A stretch of 64,000 nucleotides of DNA, taken from Priestia aryabhattai. GTDB lineage: Bacteria > Bacillota > Bacilli > Bacillales > Bacillaceae_H. Both the position numbers and the translations under genes were made by a program. A model generated the notes under the pieces. That model made no database searches and was not told where the DNA came from. It saw only the letters and a list, made by a program, of their open reading frames with translations. The DNA lies in NCBI RefSeq assembly GCF_023715685.1, contig NZ_JAMBOQ010000001.1:434001-498000 (forward strand). The letters run 5' to 3'. Within the stretch, counting starts at the first letter, position 1; each line of letters opens with the position of its first letter. This document shows positions 8,789 through 16,241 of the stretch, in pieces.

Positions 8789-9481
8789 TTACTTTTGCTT
8801 ATTCATCGTTTCTTTTGCAGCTTTTACACTCCTTGGGTCAAGCGGCTTTGTATATTGACAATTCACTCGAACCCCTGAACCAATACGAATTTCTGTCACG
8901 GGAGTAACTGATAAAAACGCTTGAAGATTTTCAGGCTTAAGCCCTTTTGTCCCGATTAAAATAATATCTTTATCTTTCATTCTTCTTAACAGTTTTTTAA
9001 TATGAGGAATACCGTTTAGCGCACTTTTATCCGCTCCTGAAGTCATGACACGCTGAATTTGCTTATAGCTTAAAAGCGTTTCAAGCGCCTTTTCTTGATC
9101 ACTAATTTCATCAAATGCTAAATGAAATGTTACATTCATTTCTCCTGCCGCATCCAGCAGTCGCTTTAAAGCTTGCTCATCGATGATTTTTTCTTCTGTT
9201 AAACAGCCAATTTCAATTCCATCAATGCCAATTTCTCTTGCATAGTGAATATCTTCAATCATTGTTTGCAAATCATCTTCGTCATATTGAAAAGATTGAT
9301 TATGTGGGCGGATCATCACAAATATTGGAATATGTATCGTTTCTTTTACTTTTTTCATCAAACCATAGCTGGGGGTTAAGCCGCCTTCACTGATCCCAGT
9401 TACAAGGCTTATACGATCGGCACCATGTTCCTGGGCAACTTTAGCATCATGTAAGGTTGCAGCTGTAACTTCTAATATCAT
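8789..9481 (-). CDS. cutC: CutC family protein (copper homeostasis / TIM-barrel)
   Basis: The 230-residue protein matches the CutC family, starting with LEVTAATLHDAKVAQEHGADRISLV and containing the barrel segments GGLTPSYGLM, IPIFVMIRPH and MTSGADKSALNGI. CutC was linked to copper tolerance in E. coli and human, but its biochemical activity is not settled. ATG 9481 is preceded by AAGGGTG. It appears to be a single-gene unit with its own terminator; upstream on the same strand is a methionine/histidine-rich repeat protein, so a metal-handling context is possible but unproven. Confidence 0.9.
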   Translation of the reverse strand: MILEVTAATLHDAKVAQEHGADRISLVTGISEGGLTPSYGLMKKVKETIHIPIFVMIRPHNQSFQYDEDDLQTMIEDIHYAREIGIDGIEIGCLTEEKIIDEQALKRLLDAAGEMNVTFHLAFDEISDQEKALETLLSYKQIQRVMTSGADKSALNGIPHIKKLLRRMKDKDIILIGTKGLKPENLQAFLSVTPVTEIRIGSGVRVNCQYTKPLDPRSVKAAKETMNKQK

Positions 9482-9604
9482 TCTAAAAACACCCTTTCCC
9501 CTTTAATATAGAGCTTTTGCCTTCTTTTCCCTGTATTTATACTTAAAAAACTCTACCAAACTCTCTTATGTAAGAAAACACCCAAAAGATGTGATTAATA
9601 TTTT

Positions 9605-9666
9605 CAAAAAATTGAATGTCATGGAAAAAGAGTAAGAACTATTCTTTTTCTCATGACGTTTCAATT
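9605..9666 (-). terminator. Long imperfect inverted repeat, terminator of the repeat-protein gene
   Basis: Arms of about 23-25 bases (9610-9632 and 9642-9666) form a long, slightly imperfect hairpin: AATTGAA, GTCATG and AAAAAGA blocks recur in inverted order. On the minus strand the hairpin is followed by TTTTTT, so it can end transcription from the gene at 9733-10539. It lies about 65 bases after that stop codon. Confidence 0.7.
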
Positions 9667-9732
9667 AATAAAATTCTATATTTATACTAAAGATTCAAAA
9701 ATACATCCCTTTTATCTAGGGTAAATGATTTA

Positions 9733-10539
9733 TTAAAAAGAGCGTGGATTTGTTTGTTGCATGAACATCCACTCATTTAAAGAATGAGGCTGCTGATGAC
9801 CAACGGGTGCTGAGAAATCGCGGCATCCGCAATCATGCATTGGCATCTGACCCATTCCTCCGTGCATTGGCGGCATTCCGCCTTGCATCGGCATCTGACC
9901 CATTCCTCCATGCATTGGCGGCATTCCGCCTTGCATCGGCATCTGACCCATTCCTCCATGCATTGGCGGCATTCCGCCTTGCATCGGCATCTGACCCATT
10001 CCTCCATGCATTGGCGGCATTCCACCTTGCATCGGCATCTGACCCATTCCTCCATGCATTGGCGGCATTCCGCCTTGCATCGACATTTGGTCCATTCCTC
10101 CGTGCATTGGCGACATTCCACCTTGCATCGACATTTGGTCCATTCCTCCGTGCATTGGCGGCATTCCGCCTTGTATCGGCAGTTGGTCCATTCCTCCGTG
10201 CATTGGCGGCATTCCGTCTTGCATTGGCAGTTGGTCCATTCCTCCATGCATTGGCGGTAGCTCTCCGTACATTGGCATTTGATTCATTTCTTTTTGCATC
10301 GGTGGCATTCCGCCTTGCGTTGGCATTTGACTCATTCCCCCATGCATCGGTGGCATTCCATCTTTCATCGGTGGCATTTCTCCGTACGTTGGCATTTGAT
10401 TTGCGCCTTCTTGCATCGGCATTGCCTGCATTTCTTTTGCAGAAGGCATTGGAGGCATTTTAGCAGGTTTAGGTGCTGCTTGCATATATGGATTGGATAT
10501 CGGTTGTCCGGTTTGTTTCATTCCATACGAATTTCTCAT
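9733..10539 (-). CDS. Methionine/histidine-rich tandem-repeat protein of unknown function
   Basis: The 268-residue protein is mostly a 16-residue repeat, consensus MPPMHGGMGQMPMQGG, present about eleven times. The copies near the C-terminus are identical and those near the N-terminus have drifted. The N-terminus (first 55 residues) is Pro/Met/Gln-rich. The last 45 residues are non-repetitive with HDCGC and end in QQTNPRSF. There is no signal peptide or membrane segment. I do not recognise the family. The many M-x-x-M, M-x-M and His positions resemble methionine-rich copper-binding segments, and cutC is next door. An equally plausible reading is a low-complexity spore coat or crust protein. 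ATG 10539 has a GAAGGAG ribosome site, and the gene is transcribed alone. Confidence 0.8.
   Translation of the reverse strand: MRNSYGMKQTGQPISNPYMQAAPKPAKMPPMPSAKEMQAMPMQEGANQMPTYGEMPPMKDGMPPMHGGMSQMPTQGGMPPMQKEMNQMPMYGELPPMHGGMDQLPMQDGMPPMHGGMDQLPIQGGMPPMHGGMDQMSMQGGMSPMHGGMDQMSMQGGMPPMHGGMGQMPMQGGMPPMHGGMGQMPMQGGMPPMHGGMGQMPMQGGMPPMHGGMGQMPMQGGMPPMHGGMGQMPMHDCGCRDFSAPVGHQQPHSLNEWMFMQQTNPRSF
9836..10330 (-). repeat. 48-bp in-frame tandem repeats
   Basis: About eleven 48-bp units inside the coding region. Four consecutive units at the low-coordinate end (roughly 9846-10085) are nearly identical at DNA level, while those toward 10330 diverge, as expected for recent expansion at one end. Because 48 is a multiple of three, copy number can vary without breaking the frame. 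Confidence 0.9.
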
Positions 10540-10641
10540 TTTTAAGGGCTCCTTCCCATTCTCTTACTCTGTTTACGTTATTCTTTTTACCATCAATCTG
10601 AAATTCGTCCATAAGAAAATAGGCCTTCTACACATTCAAAA

Positions 10642-10671
10642 TTGTAGAACGTATAAGAAAAAAGCTATAAT
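10642..10671 (+). promoter_or_regulatory. Sigma-A-type promoter before the photolyase gene
   Basis: TTGTAG (10642-10647) and a perfect TATAAT (10666-10671) are separated by 18 bases, about 30 bases before the photolyase start. Confidence 0.6.
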
Positions 10672-10701
10672 CGAGGCAAATTGCAGATAGAAAGGTGGCA
10701 C

Positions 10702-12131
10702 ATGATGAATAAAACCATTATCGTATGGATTCGAAAAGATTTTCGGCTAGTTGATAACCCAGCTCTATTTCACGCAGCTAAAGAAGGAATGATTGTACCT
10801 GTTTATATCCATGACGACTATGAAGAAAGCTCAATAGGAAGTGCAAGTAAATGGTGGCTTCACCATGCGCTGAATGACTTCAAAACCTCGATCAAAAAAA
10901 TAGAAGGAACACTGATTGTACAAAAAGGAAACCCTAAAGATGTTTTACAAAAATTACTCCATGAAACGAATGCGCAAGATATTTATTGGAACAGACGCTA
11001 TGAACCACATGCGCTAAAAAGAGATAAAGAGCTACAAGCTTTTTTTCAGAGCAACAAATAAATATTCGCACATTCCAAGGATTTCTCCTTCATGAACCTT
11101 GGAAAATCATAAAAGAAAATGGAGATCCTTATAAAGTATTTACAGCTTACTATAAAGCTTTTCAAAAACATTCAGTATCTTCTGCTGTAAAAAAAGTTAC
11201 TTCCATCCAGGCCTTCTCTAAGCCGATTGAATCTCTTTCAGTCTCAGATCTCGATTTGCTTCCAAGCATACCGTGGGATGAAACGATTAAGTCGACGTGG
11301 AAAGCTACGGAAAAAGGCGCTATTGATGCCTTCAAAACGTTTTTAAAGAATAAGCTGCTTCATTATGAAAAAGGACGAGATTTTCCCGCTGAAGCATTAA
11401 ATTCATTTCTGTCTCCTTATTTCGCTTCAGGACAGCTCTCAGCTCGAGTCCTTTATCATTATTTGAGAACTAAAGCAGAAAAAGTACGTTCTGATGCTTT
11501 TGAACATCAAGCTGAAATGTTTATTCGTCAACTTGTATGGAGAGAGTTTGCTTATCAGCTGCTTTATCATTTCCCACACACTACAAGTGAACCGCTTAAT
11601 GAAAAATTCAAGCAATTTCAGTGGGCTGACGGCAATGAAGAGCTTCAAGCTTGGAAAAATGGAAAAACCGGCTATCCCCTTGTCGATGCCGGAATGCGGG
11701 AGCTGTGGGAAACAGGGTTTATGCGCAATCGAGTTCGAATGATAGCTGCTTCCTTTTTAGTAAAGCACCTTTTAATTCATTGGAAACACGGAGCAAATTG
11801 GTTTTTTGATACCTTAGTAGATGCAGATTTAGCTAATAACACAATGGGCTGGCAGTGGGTTGCAGGCTCAGGAGCAGACGCCGCGCCATATTTTCGTATT
11901 TTTAATCCAATTACTCAATCAGAAAAATTTGATAAAGAAGGAGAATATATTAAAAAGTGGCTTCCAGAGCTTAAAGATATTCCGTCTTCTTATATTCATA
12001 AACCTTGGGAGGCTCCAGCAGACGTATTAGAAAAAGCAAACGTTACGCTTAATAAAACATATCCGACTCCAATTGTCGATCATAAAGCAGCTAGAGAGCG
12101 AGCGCTAGAGCATTATCAGCACATCAAATAA
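10702..12131 (+). pseudogene. phr: Deoxyribodipyrimidine photolyase, interrupted by a one-base frameshift
   Basis: The first part (ATG 10702 after AAAGGTGG) reads MNKTIIVWIRKDFRLVDNPALF, a standard photolyase N-terminus binding the antenna cofactor, and stops at 11061 after KELQAFFQSNK. From about 11046 another frame continues the same protein without interruption: EQQINIRTFQGFLLHEPWK, KENGDPYKVFTAYYKAF, then the FAD-binding domain with KGRDFPAEALNSFLSPYF, GETGYPLVDAGMRELWETG-like sequence and NRVRMIAASFLVKHLL. The break falls in a run of seven T (11040-11046); one more T would restore an intact protein of about 476 residues, the family's normal length. Photolyase repairs UV pyrimidine dimers with blue light. 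Either the gene is inactive in this strain, the run is slippery, or the base is a sequencing error. Confidence 0.88.
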
Positions 12132-12171
12132 GAGGTAAATCACGCCTCTTATTTGATGTGCTGATTTTTTT
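12117..12171 (+). terminator. Strong terminator overlapping the phr stop
   Basis: A 19-base perfect stem (12117-12135 with 12145-12163) encloses the stop codon region and is followed by a run of seven T. Confidence 0.9.
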
Positions 12172-12304
12172 AAATGTGTAAAAATTCCATTTCTAATCTA
12201 TTTACATCTAAAAACATGTATTTGAAATCTCTTTATAGGGTTTTCAAGCCTAATGCTCCCCTCTATAGCACATTTGATTTTTTATATTTTTTCCTATAAT
12301 TTGA

Positions 12305-12326
12305 ATATATAATAATTATTATATAT
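12305..12326. repeat. 22-bp perfect AT-only palindrome before the sensor kinase
   Basis: The 22 bases are identical to their reverse complement and contain only A and T. The element lies about 45 bases before the kinase start, just after a TATAAT at 12294-12299, so it could be an operator. Chance is possible in such AT-rich DNA. Confidence 0.5.
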
Positions 12327-12370
12327 GCTTGAGAACTCTCTCACTGCATAGATCTGATTGGAGTGATTCG

Positions 12371-13576
12371 ATGCCCGTTTGTCCTTCTTGTAACTATAAG
12401 GAAGATTATAATTTTTGCAGAATGTGTGGCACTCAAGTTCGGCACACCTTTGCCAAACAGGAAGATCAGCTTTTTTATCCTTTAAAAGATCGAATCATTA
12501 CGGATGACAATAAACCAAAGCATCAGACTATTTTATCTCATACCCGTGATTTAGTATGTGCTATTACTGAAGATGGCATTTATGAATATGCTTCTCCTTC
12601 TTACGCTAAAACGTTAGGCGTTTATCCTGATGAGCTTATTGGACAACATGTGCTCATCAATGCGTATCCCGAAGACAAGCACATAATCTCCACTGTTTTA
12701 GCTAACATGAGTAAAACAAAAGGTGCCTCCACATTTGAATACCGAAAGTTTCATGTAAATGGCACTATCGTTTTATTAGAATGTAAAGGCGCTCCAATTA
12801 TCACATCTACTGGAGAAATTGAAGGTTTTGTATTTGTATCACGAGACGTAACAGAAAAAAGACAAGCAGAGAAAAAGATGCGAAATTCAGAAAAACTCTC
12901 TGTCATTGGCCACCTTGCTGCAAGTATCGCACATGAGGTTCGGAATCCTTTGACAACCATTAAAGGGTTTGTACAACTGTTCTGCGAAACACAGCAGCCG
13001 AAAAAAACAATGATTTATCAAGATCTCATTCAGCATGAACTCTCACAAATTGAACATATCATCGCAGAGTTTATGAGTTTAGCTAAACAAGAGTACGTAT
13101 ATACAGAAAACCTTGTTATTACAGACTTGCTAGATGAGGTATTAAAGCAATTTGAACCGGTTACTGGAGTCAAAAACATCCACATCATTCGCCATTATTC
13201 AAAAGAACATCCTCTGCTCATTAGTGGAAAAAAAATACAGATAACCCAAGCATTTATTCATATTATACAAAATGCCGTTGATTCTATGGAAAGCGGCGGC
13301 AAGCTGGCTGTATCGATTGAAAAATCAGCTAGAGAAACGCTCTGCATCGTGATAAAAGACAGTGGATGTGGAATTGACTCAAAGCGTATCCCTCATCTTG
13401 GAGAGCCTTTTTATACAACAAAAGAACGAGGAATAGGCCTTGGACTAACAATTTGCAACAAAATTATTAACGAACATAAAGGTTTTTTTCATGTATCCAG
13501 TAAAAAAAATGACGGCACAAGCATTACTATTACACTTCCTATGAAAACGAGTGAACTTTATGTAGTAGAAGCGTGA
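12371..13576 (+). CDS. Orphan PAS sensor histidine kinase with N-terminal zinc ribbon
   Basis: I start it at ATG 12371, which has GGAGTG six bases upstream, giving 401 residues. The order is: a zinc ribbon with Cys4, Cys7, Cys16 and Cys19 (CPSC and CRMCG); a PAS domain about residues 65-165 ending in GFVFVSRDVTEKRQAE; a HisKA domain with the phosphorylated histidine in HEVRNPLTTIKGF near residue 195; and a HATPase domain with N-box QNAVDSM, G1 DSGCGI and G2 GIGLGL. There is no membrane segment, so it is cytoplasmic. No response regulator is adjacent, as for the sporulation phosphorelay kinases, whose HisKA/ATPase region it resembles. Feeding Spo0F is a hypothesis only. Confidence 0.88.
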   Translation: MPVCPSCNYKEDYNFCRMCGTQVRHTFAKQEDQLFYPLKDRIITDDNKPKHQTILSHTRDLVCAITEDGIYEYASPSYAKTLGVYPDELIGQHVLINAYPEDKHIISTVLANMSKTKGASTFEYRKFHVNGTIVLLECKGAPIITSTGEIEGFVFVSRDVTEKRQAEKKMRNSEKLSVIGHLAASIAHEVRNPLTTIKGFVQLFCETQQPKKTMIYQDLIQHELSQIEHIIAEFMSLAKQEYVYTENLVITDLLDEVLKQFEPVTGVKNIHIIRHYSKEHPLLISGKKIQITQAFIHIIQNAVDSMESGGKLAVSIEKSARETLCIVIKDSGCGIDSKRIPHLGEPFYTTKERGIGLGLTICNKIINEHKGFFHVSSKKNDGTSITITLPMKTSELYVVEA

Positions 13577-13610
13577 AAGAAGCCACCTGATTTACTCAGA
13601 TGGCTTCTTC
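13577..13610. terminator. Shared terminator between convergent genes
   Basis: A hairpin of GAAGCCACCTGA with TCAGATGGCTTC (13579-13607) has one mismatch read on plus, a G-U pair on minus. It lies between the kinase stop and the end of the facing ydjM-like gene. Confidence 0.7.
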
Positions 13611-13612
13611 CT

Positions 13613-14098
13613 TTAAAACAGCTGGGTGTACAGCTGATACTTATAAAGCATATAAAAACTTCCTATCACTGCTAGGTAAAAGATGAGAGTCTCTGCTCTA
13701 CTACCTGTTTCATATGTTAAAGGAGGCTTAAACTTCTTCTTGCTAAGAGGGGAGAAAAAAGGTACCCCTCGTTTAGAAAAGAAATCTCCAAGAATATGAA
13801 AAGCGTATCCATAGGCTATTCCTAATGTGAAATCGTTGTCATACATCGTATGTAAATAAAAAATAAGTCCGCTTGCAAGAATAGAATGCGTAATACCTCG
13901 GTGTCCAAAAATAGATTTAATCACTTTTGCGAGACCAAGAGACCTTCTACCAATATATGAATTTGGTTCATCAATATCAGGAAGCAGCGCTCCAATCGCA
14001 ATGCCTACCACATAAGGAAATGTAAACGAAGCGTCTCCTGTTATAGCCACACCGGCACCGGCAGCAATCGATGTTGCAATATGTGTGTGATATCTCAA
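13613..14098 (-). CDS. YdjM-like membrane metal-dependent hydrolase family protein (DUF457)
   Basis: The protein has the hallmarks of the YdjM/YfhP family of integral membrane proteins: an N-terminal HTHIATS, then GALLPDIDEPNSYIGRRS and FGHRGITHS, whose His and Asp residues suggest metal binding, plus several hydrophobic segments. The family's activity is not established. I prefer a TTG start at 14098 (RYHTHIAT), because AAGGTGG sits five bases upstream; an in-frame GTG at 14107 would overlap that ribosome site. A LexA-like box lies about 50 bases upstream. E. coli ydjM is an SOS gene, which makes the box more credible. Confidence 0.8.
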   Translation of the reverse strand: MRYHTHIATSIAAGAGVAITGDASFTFPYVVGIAIGALLPDIDEPNSYIGRRSLGLAKVIKSIFGHRGITHSILASGLIFYLHTMYDNDFTLGIAYGYAFHILGDFFSKRGVPFFSPLSKKKFKPPLTYETGSRAETLIFYLAVIGSFYMLYKYQLYTQLF

Positions 14099-14149
14099 AT
14101 ATGCCACCTTCTTTCTTTTTCAACTTAAGGCAAGCACTATGACCAAAAT

Positions 14150-14163
14150 CATACATATGTTCG
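14150..14163. promoter_or_regulatory. Possible LexA (SOS) box upstream of the ydjM-like gene
   Basis: CATACATATGTTCG matches the Bacillus SOS consensus CGAACRNRYGTTYG-type pattern at about 12 of 14 positions; the right half is perfect. It lies about 50 bases before the start of the ydjM-like gene. Confidence 0.5.
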
Positions 14164-14214
14164 CCCAACGTTAACTATAAGTGAAGGTGGTAAAAATGTC
14201 AAAATAATCTATGG

Positions 14215-14382
14215 TTACGTAAACTGCAGACCAACTAATCCGATAAGCATCACAATAAAACTAATAAGAGTACCCTTTCCATTTTTCTTTGCTCTTCCAT
14301 CTTTTTTGACAATAGAATAAATCCACGTACTCGAATACACAGCGAATCCAAGAAAACCAAATAACGTGATATATGTAAACAT
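14215..14382 (-). CDS. Small two-helix membrane protein, unknown function
   Basis: From ATG 14382, preceded by AAGGAG at seven bases, the product is 55 residues: a hydrophobic segment (FTYITLFGFLGFAVYSSTWI), a basic loop (KKDGRAKKNGKG) and a second hydrophobic segment (LISFIVMLIGLVGLQF). A longer reading to 14430 lacks a ribosome site. I do not recognise it. The basic loop between the helices suggests both ends face outward. Confidence 0.65.
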   Translation of the reverse strand: MFTYITLFGFLGFAVYSSTWIYSIVKKDGRAKKNGKGTLISFIVMLIGLVGLQFT

Positions 14383-14505
14383 ACCGAAACTCCTTTGCTT
14401 GTCATTACTATTAACTATACGAGATTTCATAAAAAAAACAAAGTAGTATGACAGCTTGTTTAATATCTCTTTCTTTTTCTTATACTAGGAAGAGGAGGGA
14501 TGGTT

Positions 14506-14748
14506 ATGCAACAAATGCAGCTGGAAGATATATTCGACTTTTATGGGTTGAGTGAGGTTTATCGCGGCAATTTTGAAGATGTTGAACACCACTGGTTATT
14601 TAAAGACGTCGAGCTAACTATACTTGAAGATTTTTTTAATTCTCACGATTGCCAAGACCTTGAATGCTGTACCCTTGAGGAATTTTGTTTTTCATTTATG
14701 AATTTCCAATCGATCCATGCACAAATTCCCCACGTGTACTATTACTAA
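14506..14748 (+). CDS. Hypothetical 80-residue acidic protein
   Basis: ATG 14506 has GGAGGGA about six bases upstream and fits better than the ATG two codons earlier, which touches the ribosome site. The protein is acidic and aromatic-rich, with no signal peptide or membrane segment, a DCQDLECC cysteine cluster around residues 50-57 and a C-terminus ending in VYYY. I do not recognise a family. It stands alone, with a strong terminator directly after the stop. Confidence 0.6.
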   Translation: MQQMQLEDIFDFYGLSEVYRGNFEDVEHHWLFKDVELTILEDFFNSHDCQDLECCTLEEFCFSFMNFQSIHAQIPHVYYY

Positions 14749-14785
14749 AAAAAGTGATTTCGCAGGAAAGCGAAATCACTTTTTA
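14747..14785. terminator. Bidirectional terminator
   Basis: AAAAGTGATTTCGC (ending at 14763) pairs with GCGAAATCACTTTT (14770-14783). It has A and T runs on the two sides, serving both the 80-residue gene and gabD. Confidence 0.9.
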
Positions 14786-16210
14786 TTAAAAGCCTAAAGA
14801 AATATATTTTACTTCTAAATATTCTTCAATTCCATAATGTCCGCCTTCACGTCCAAGTCCACTTTCTTTAAAGCCTCCAAACGGCGCTTGTGGTGTAGAA
14901 GGTAGTCCATCATTTAGTCCTACAATACCATATTCTAAAGCTTCAGCAATACGAATAGCTTCTGAAATATTTTCAGTGAACACATAGGCTGCTAATCCGT
15001 AAGGCGAGTTATTTGCACGGCGAATAACTTCTTCTTCTGTTTGATACGTCGCAATTGGAGCAATTGGTCCGAATGTTTCCTCGTACATACAAAGCATATC
15101 ATCTGTTGCACCATCTACAACCGTAGGTTCAACAAACAGTCCGCTTCCCTCTTCACGTACAGATCCTCCCGTTAAGACGTTCCCACCTTTTTCTACAACA
15201 TCAGCTAAATGGCGCTTTACTTTTTCTAACGCTTTTTCATCGATTAAAGGTCCAATATCCGTGCCTTCTTCCAAGCCATCTCCCACTTTCAGCTGGCTAA
15301 CAGCCGCTGCAAACTGTTCTGCAAACGGTTTAGCAATGGACTCGTGCACATAGATGCGGTTTGTACATACGCATGTTTGACCAGCGTTACGAAATTTAGA
15401 AGCAATTGCATTTGTTACTGCTTTATCCAAATCAGCATTTGCTGTTACGATAAACGGAGCGTGTCCTCCTAATTCTAAAGACACTTTTTTAACCGTATCA
15501 GCTGCTCCGCGCATTAACAGTTTACCTACCTCTGTAGAGCCCGTAAACGATAGTTTACGTACACGTCCATCTTGAAGCCATGCTTCTCCAATCGCTTTTG
15601 CATCTCCCGTAACTACATTAATTACGCCTTTTGGGATACCTGCTTCTTGTGCCAGCTCTGCTAGACGAAGAGCCGTTAGTGGCGTTTGTTCTGCCGGTTT
15701 AATAACCGCTGTACATCCAGCTGCTAAAGCTGGCGCTACTTTACGTGTAATCATTGCTGCCGGGAAGTTCCACGGTGTAATAGCTGCCATGACTCCCACA
15801 GGTTGCTTATGAGCAAATAATCGTTTATTAGGAGAAGAAGCTGGAATTGTTTCCCCATAAATGCGTTTTCCTTCTTCTGCATACCATGAAACGAATCCGT
15901 TGGCGTAGCCAATTTCACCTTTTGCTTCTTTAAGAGGCTTACCTTGCTCGACTGTCATTATTTCAGCCAGTTCATCGGTGTGTTCTTCGATCAGCTGATG
16001 CCATTTAAATAATAATTTACCGCGTTCTTCCGCTGTTTTTTTAGACCATGTTTGAAACGCCTCATAGGCAGCATCTGCTGCTAGCTTCGCTTCTTTTTCT
16101 CCGCCTTTTGCAACAGTAGCTACTACTTCATTTGTCGCTGGATTTACCACTTCGTATGTATCATTTGTTGAAACAAATTCTCCGTTAATATATAAGTTTG
16201 CTTGCTTCAT
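14786..16210 (-). CDS. gabD: Succinate-semialdehyde dehydrogenase
   Basis: A 474-residue aldehyde dehydrogenase. The NAD(P)-binding segment SFTGSTEVGKLL lies near residue 225, the general base glutamate in LELGGHAPFIV near 250, and the catalytic cysteine in NAGQTCVCTNRIYVHES near 285. The FGGFKESGLGREGG motif close to the C-terminus fits GabD/YneI-type enzymes. It oxidises succinate semialdehyde to succinate, the second step of GABA breakdown. It is last in gabT-gabR-gabD, 31 bases after gabR, and should be induced from the sigma-54 promoter before gabT. Confidence 0.92.
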   Translation of the reverse strand: MKQANLYINGEFVSTNDTYEVVNPATNEVVATVAKGGEKEAKLAADAAYEAFQTWSKKTAEERGKLLFKWHQLIEEHTDELAEIMTVEQGKPLKEAKGEIGYANGFVSWYAEEGKRIYGETIPASSPNKRLFAHKQPVGVMAAITPWNFPAAMITRKVAPALAAGCTAVIKPAEQTPLTALRLAELAQEAGIPKGVINVVTGDAKAIGEAWLQDGRVRKLSFTGSTEVGKLLMRGAADTVKKVSLELGGHAPFIVTANADLDKAVTNAIASKFRNAGQTCVCTNRIYVHESIAKPFAEQFAAAVSQLKVGDGLEEGTDIGPLIDEKALEKVKRHLADVVEKGGNVLTGGSVREEGSGLFVEPTVVDGATDDMLCMYEETFGPIAPIATYQTEEEVIRRANNSPYGLAAYVFTENISEAIRIAEALEYGIVGLNDGLPSTPQAPFGGFKESGLGREGGHYGIEEYLEVKYISLGF

Positions 16211-16241
16211 ATTTCTTCACTCCCTGCTTAAATTTATCTAC

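Noticed and set aside
9605..9666. Long inverted repeat as a possible MITE
   Set aside because: It has a T run at the correct side and lies just after a stop codon, so a terminator is enough; no target-site duplication or second copy was noticed in the window.
9777..10247. A Cys-rich frame (CRQCTEEWTKCRCK repeats) and two long plus-strand frames across 9807-10463
   Set aside because: They are products of the 48-bp in-frame repeat, which keeps several frames open. Only the 9733-10539 frame has a good ribosome site and sensible unique ends.
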